Shown here: positions 59,470 to 64,000 of the stretch, in pieces | How the letters are laid out: every line of letters begins with the position of its first letter | How positions within the stretch are numbered: position 1 is the stretch's first letter | From: Neckera pumila | Lineage: Eukaryota > Streptophyta > Bryopsida > Hypnales > Neckeraceae | NCBI GenBank assembly: GCA_963969595.1 | Contig: OZ018408.1 | Location: 52,515,022-52,579,021, forward strand | Length of the DNA: 64,000 nt | Direction: 5' to 3' | Position numbers and translations under genes: made by a program | The notes under the pieces: model-generated | The model's input: only the letters and a program-made list of their open reading frames with translations | Told to the model about the DNA's origin: nothing | The model's database searches: none

Positions 59470-62400
59470 CAGTGATCTCCCTTGTAGTGAATTTTGGCCA
59501 CTTTTTAGCTATAAAATGATGATTTTTAAATTTGTGCCCAACTAATGAAATGAAGTTTATCAAGTTAAGATTCTACTTCAATTGACAAAAGTTGAAAAAA
59601 TTCATTCAATATTTAATTTCAATTCGACTATAAACTATGGTTTGTTGATTTTATAATTAATGATGATTGGCATGATTACTTTGGTTTATACTATGATGAT
59701 GTATACTATAATATATATCTATAGTGAAATTTTAGATTTTTAAGCATATTTTTTATATTGATATGAATTATTTTTATTTTTTTCCTTAAAGAATCATCAA
59801 ATTTTTTTGAACTTTTTTGAACTTTTTATGATTCATAGAAGAGATGTAATTTCATATATAAAATAAAAACAAATAAAAATTCATTCATATATAGTTGCAA
59901 AATGGTAGCAAATACAATGAAAGATTAGGAGGCTTGCATTTGTATTCCTCGATCCAGCTTTTTAAGGTTAATGGTTCTTAAAAAGCAATAGCACTTGGAT
60001 GTATTTTATTCTTGTTTTGAATTTATGTTTTTTGAAGTGTCTTTAAATAACATTTTAGGTCTTGGTAGGATATTTTGGATTTTGAATTGAGAATGTTATT
60101 TATATGGATATTGTGAATCTTATACAAACAATATTTTTTTTGTGATACTAATCTATTTTTGTAGTTAATGACAATCCTTCTAAATTGAGGTGTGAATCAC
60201 TGGCCATGGAATAGAGTAGTATTGCAACAAGAAAAATGTTGTGTGCAAATGACCAATCAATGATTAGCTTCAAACCTCTTTAAGGTGATGAGCAGCCACA
60301 AAGCTATTGTACAAATTTTAATCACAAACTTTTCAATGCAAAAATCATACATTCAAATTGTAATTGGAAACACAAAATTTAGGCTAATAAAAGCATCATG
60401 TGAAGACAAAGAATGATATCAAAAAGTTGGACTATGGTTGTATATCATACCTAAAGTTTACAGATGGTAAAAAACATATCTAAGAGTAGATGCTAAAATT
60501 TGTATGAGTTTTTTATGTCCAAAAATTTTAGAATCTAATTTTAGAAATATCCTTTTCTCTCCAAAAATAAAAATACTTATTTTCATATAATTAATGAAAA
60601 AAATAGAATAAAAGAATTGTCTGAAAAATCTTTCTATATTTAGGCATATTGAATCACATTTTCTAACTTTAATTAGTTAGTTGATAGGGAATGTTGAATT
60701 TGACAACTAGGTATGGTATTGTCGAATATAAATTTTTTTACTTCCAATCATAGGGTATGCAGTGTGCAATTTAGAAAGTTATAACTAATATAGGATGCGG
60801 GTATTATACTTAAATGTTAGAATCAACATAGGATGTTCCATAAACAAAAAAAAAAAATACATTATAGATGATATAACTATGTATTGGCTATAGTTAGAAA
60901 ATTAGGGATCATAATCCTTTTTTAATAATTTTGCACAGTGGAATTGCTATGCACCACACTTTCTGGATCATACCATTCCTTGTTTGTTTCCAAATTCTAA
61001 AATGCATGGTCTTCTACTTTTGCCTTCCTTTGTGTTTTTTGACTTTGTCTCTCTAATATTTTTATAGATTTTAATTATAGATTATTAATAAGGGTTCCGC
61101 CAATTCAATTGCAATTGTTGTAGCAATGTTACCACACAAAGTTTGACTTTATGCTATAGTAGAAGCAAATTCTATGTCGGAGTTTAGTGACGAAGTTGTT
61201 TATCAAATGAGGAACCTTACACCAATTTTAGGTAGTTTGATTAGAGTTCACTTTTTTTGTACACAACGTGGGCACAAAATGTTGTAGAGGTCAAATCATG
61301 AACATATTTATTTTGGAACCTTAATTAGTGACTTCATTTTGGCAAGATAAAGTGCAGATGTACAATATTGTGCTTATTTTGGAAATAGATTTTTTTATTT
61401 TAAATATTCATATTGTGTTGTTTTTTACCTTTGTGTTGCAATATCAAAGCTTGCGATGAGCTCATAAGAGTTGTGTGGTCCAAGAGTCAAGGCTTTAGTC
61501 TGTAAACCTAACTACGTGTCCTTATAAATGTTTACCAAATGTGTTTAAATAGTTAACTTTGATGTTGCTTAGAATGGATATTTTGCCTCTTGGTACCATT
61601 CAACATAGTTGATCATAGCATTTGTAGTGAGAGGGTGTGAAAAGGAAATGACAATGCTTTAGGATATGATGCAGATTGTAGATAAGCTTTGAATACGGTC
61701 ATTCTCTTCAATTTTTATTGTGTTTGATTGTCCCTAAACTGTAGCAGAGGTGGTTCTAACATTGGCACAGGAACCAAAAATCGCGAATAAAAAATTAAAA
61801 AAAAAAAAAAAATTCTGCAATATCTAACTGCTCCGGCAAGCAGTTAGCCACTTTGACTACTCACCGCAACAGTCAGTTGGAGTGACACACCAAGCCTTTC
61901 AATAGCTTGGTTTGTCACCCTGGAGCAGCCCTCCGAAGGACTGATATTTTTTCTAATGTACGGGTTCATATTTACAAAGTGCTTACAAATGTGAAGAGGG
62001 TGCAAGATGTAATTGGTCCTAGAATTCTAAGGCCTATTTGACGTCCAATATAGGGACGCCTTTTGCATTGTACACCAAAGTAGTCCGTACCATCACTTGC
62101 ATTCCCCGATTAATAAAAAAAAATTAAGAGTACTACTACACTCGAGCTTCAATGAGCAAAGACTAAGCAATTAATTTAATCTATTATTTTGTACATAGTA
62201 CTCTGTAGGATTTTGTCCTCTACAAAGGTTCAATCAATGCATAACATTTAGTAGCTTAAAGAAAAGTTGCTTTCTACCTCTCTTTAAGCATCATCATCAA
62301 ACTTCATCCATTATTGGCACACCTAACATAGTCACTTTAATTAAATAATTATGCTATTGACCCGGTTGATTGTTATTTAGAATTCTGACAATTTTTGACA

Positions 62401-63233
62401 AGTGTCTCTTTAGTTACTCATGGTGTAGAATATTCTACACTATACCATTTGTAGGATGAAATGATGTAGAATATTCCACATCATTCCATTGGAGGAGGTA
62501 GTGATCAGTCTAGCACACTTGAATGTTATGTGCAAGTTTGAAGCAGGGCATGTGATAAAGAGAATTTAGATATGCACTCTCAAAAGGTTCTTGAGCCTAT
62601 TTATTTTTTTTTGTAATTTTGAAGGACATTCTATGCAAGAAGTAACTAAAGGATTTGGAAGTGAAAAATGACCATTATTGTTAATTATCTTCATCCTATT
62701 TTCTAGATTTTATGGCACTCCTTAATTCTAGTAGGACATAGTTTCCAATCATGACTAAGGTAGTCACCAAAATACTTTTATTATTGAACCAACAGGTGCA
62801 TTTTTTGTTTCCATAGTCATAGTGAAATCATCCAATGAACCTTTTAGGTCCACAACATCACAAGTTTTACTCGGTCTAAAATACTTGGCCTACAACCATG
62901 AGTTGAGCTTGACATTCTTTTATAGGTTTACTCCCATTTTGCAATTGTATATGAATGAAATTTTTCTATTTTATTTTTCAAAGATGAACCTGCTTGCCTA
63001 CCATGATAGGAAAAAATTTCAATTTTTTTTGTGAAAGTTTGAAACTATCAAGAATTAAAAAATGGAAAAGTGAAAAGAAAAGCATAGCAATACAAAATAA
63101 GCTCAAAAAATATGAAAATTTCACCAAGATTTATATTATGATGTAGGATATCAAGGTGTAAACCAAATTTCCAAGTCATTTTATAATTAGAAAAGTAGTA
63201 GACCACAGTTACAGTTACAAAGCTCAAATGATG
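59470..63233. other. AT-rich intergenic DNA
   Basis: Nearly 3.8 kb without a recognisable gene. A segment at about 62381-62540, with GTAGAATATTCTACAC and ATATTCCACATCATTCC, is a diverged relative of 4622-4755. An A-run near 61795-61813 precedes a patch of higher GC (about 61815-61940) holding a possible imperfect inverted repeat around CTTGG/CCAAG. Confidence 0.4.
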
Positions 63234-63237
63234 TTAA

Positions 63238-63902
63238 CCCCTAAATGCCTAAACCTCATTTTTGGGCAACAAAGTGATTTTGGGTAGCTCACTATGAATG
63301 GAGTTTGTTTTTGTTTTTTGAAATTTTCACATAACATTTTTCCAAAGAGTAGTTTTAAGGCCCAACAATTTTCATAAGTTTTGACTGCATGGTTAAAAAG
63401 TTATTGTATGATATTCAATTTTCAATGGTCGGCGGGCAACTAAAAAAATTCTTAAAAATTCACTATTTAAAAAAATAAAAATTTGAAATTGGTTCTTTAG
63501 ATTTATATGTACATGAAAAGCTTTAAATCATTTCTATTTTTCCTATATGTTGTACAATTTCAAAATTTTCAAGCATATACCCAACTAAACTTCAAAAATG
63601 AATCCAAAGAATAACCACCATTTTGAACATTTCTTCATACAAATGTGACCTTGCGAAGTGCAGCAACCCAATTTTTTGCAGGGACAAAAATAGGATTTTT
63701 TTCAATTCAAACACTAATATCTTGCAACCTACATGTTGGAAAATTCTGAAATTTTTTCCACATCTTTTCAAACCAGTCTACTACAAGATCCTACGGTTAC
63801 ATATGTTCAAAAATGTTTTCTTTTTCTAAAACTTGATACTTGTATTAGAAATGGCAAATTTGTAGTGTTTTTGGTGAAAACATAGTCTCCGATCTTTAGG
63901 GG
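63238..63902 (+). mobile_element. TTAA MITE with internal deletion (copy 12, forward)
   Basis: TTAA at 63234-63237 and TTTAA after the right end. The termini are CCCCTAAATGCC and GATCTTTAGGGG. The interior follows copy 8 but lacks about 260 bp in the middle, between about 63530 and 63545. Confidence 0.8.
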
Positions 63903-64000
63903 TTTAAATGTTCAATTTGGCAATTTTTCAAAATTTGAAATTGAAATTGGCTACCTTCATTTCAATAGTCGTTCATTCAAAAACTGTCATTATGGATCAA

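Overview
The window looks like nuclear DNA of a land plant. The genes have spliceosomal GT..AG introns. They include a plastid sugar-phosphate translocator, a serine hydroxymethyltransferase with a plastid-type leader, a plant DUF604 glycosyltransferase and an AIG1/GIMAP-type GTPase. Short CCCTAAA telomere-type arrays also occur. The genes are moderately GC-rich and sit in very AT-rich, transposon-filled DNA. The clade cannot be fixed from sequence alone; a non-flowering plant (bryophyte or lycophyte grade) is my guess.

Layout. 0-3 kb: a decayed LINE 3' end. 3-9 kb: foldback and MITE elements. 9.38-10.58 kb (-): an intronless glucose-6-phosphate/phosphate translocator-like gene. 11-22 kb: AT-rich intergenic DNA with many transposon-like copies. 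22.3-23.5 kb (+): exon-like pieces of an unrecognised gene. 23.8-26.3 kb (+): a GT31/DUF604 glycosyltransferase in four exons. 27.35-30.5 kb (-): an RlmN-type radical-SAM RNA methyltransferase in eight exons. 33.1-35.0 kb (+): proteasome lid subunit RPN6 in two exons. 36-47 kb: intergenic DNA with a decayed P-loop NTPase-like gene, other coding relics and a young CACTA MITE. 47.65-52.13 kb (-): SHMT in eleven exons, head-to-head with an AIG1 GTPase (+, 53.17-55.98 kb, five exons). 56.5-64 kb: a broken Copia retrotransposon carrying nested insertions, then repeats.

The genes are unrelated housekeeping functions and do not form a pathway cluster. The most striking feature is a dispersed family of short elements, at least a dozen copies in 64 kb. 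They have ends CCCCTAAAGGACC...GGTCCTTTAGGGG flanked by TTAA. One copy interrupts a Copia reverse-transcriptase frame, and keeping a single TTAA puts the two halves back in the same frame. The true target-site duplication is therefore TTAA, the signature of piggyBac-type transposition. No transposase for the family is visible here, so these look like non-autonomous piggyBac-like MITEs.
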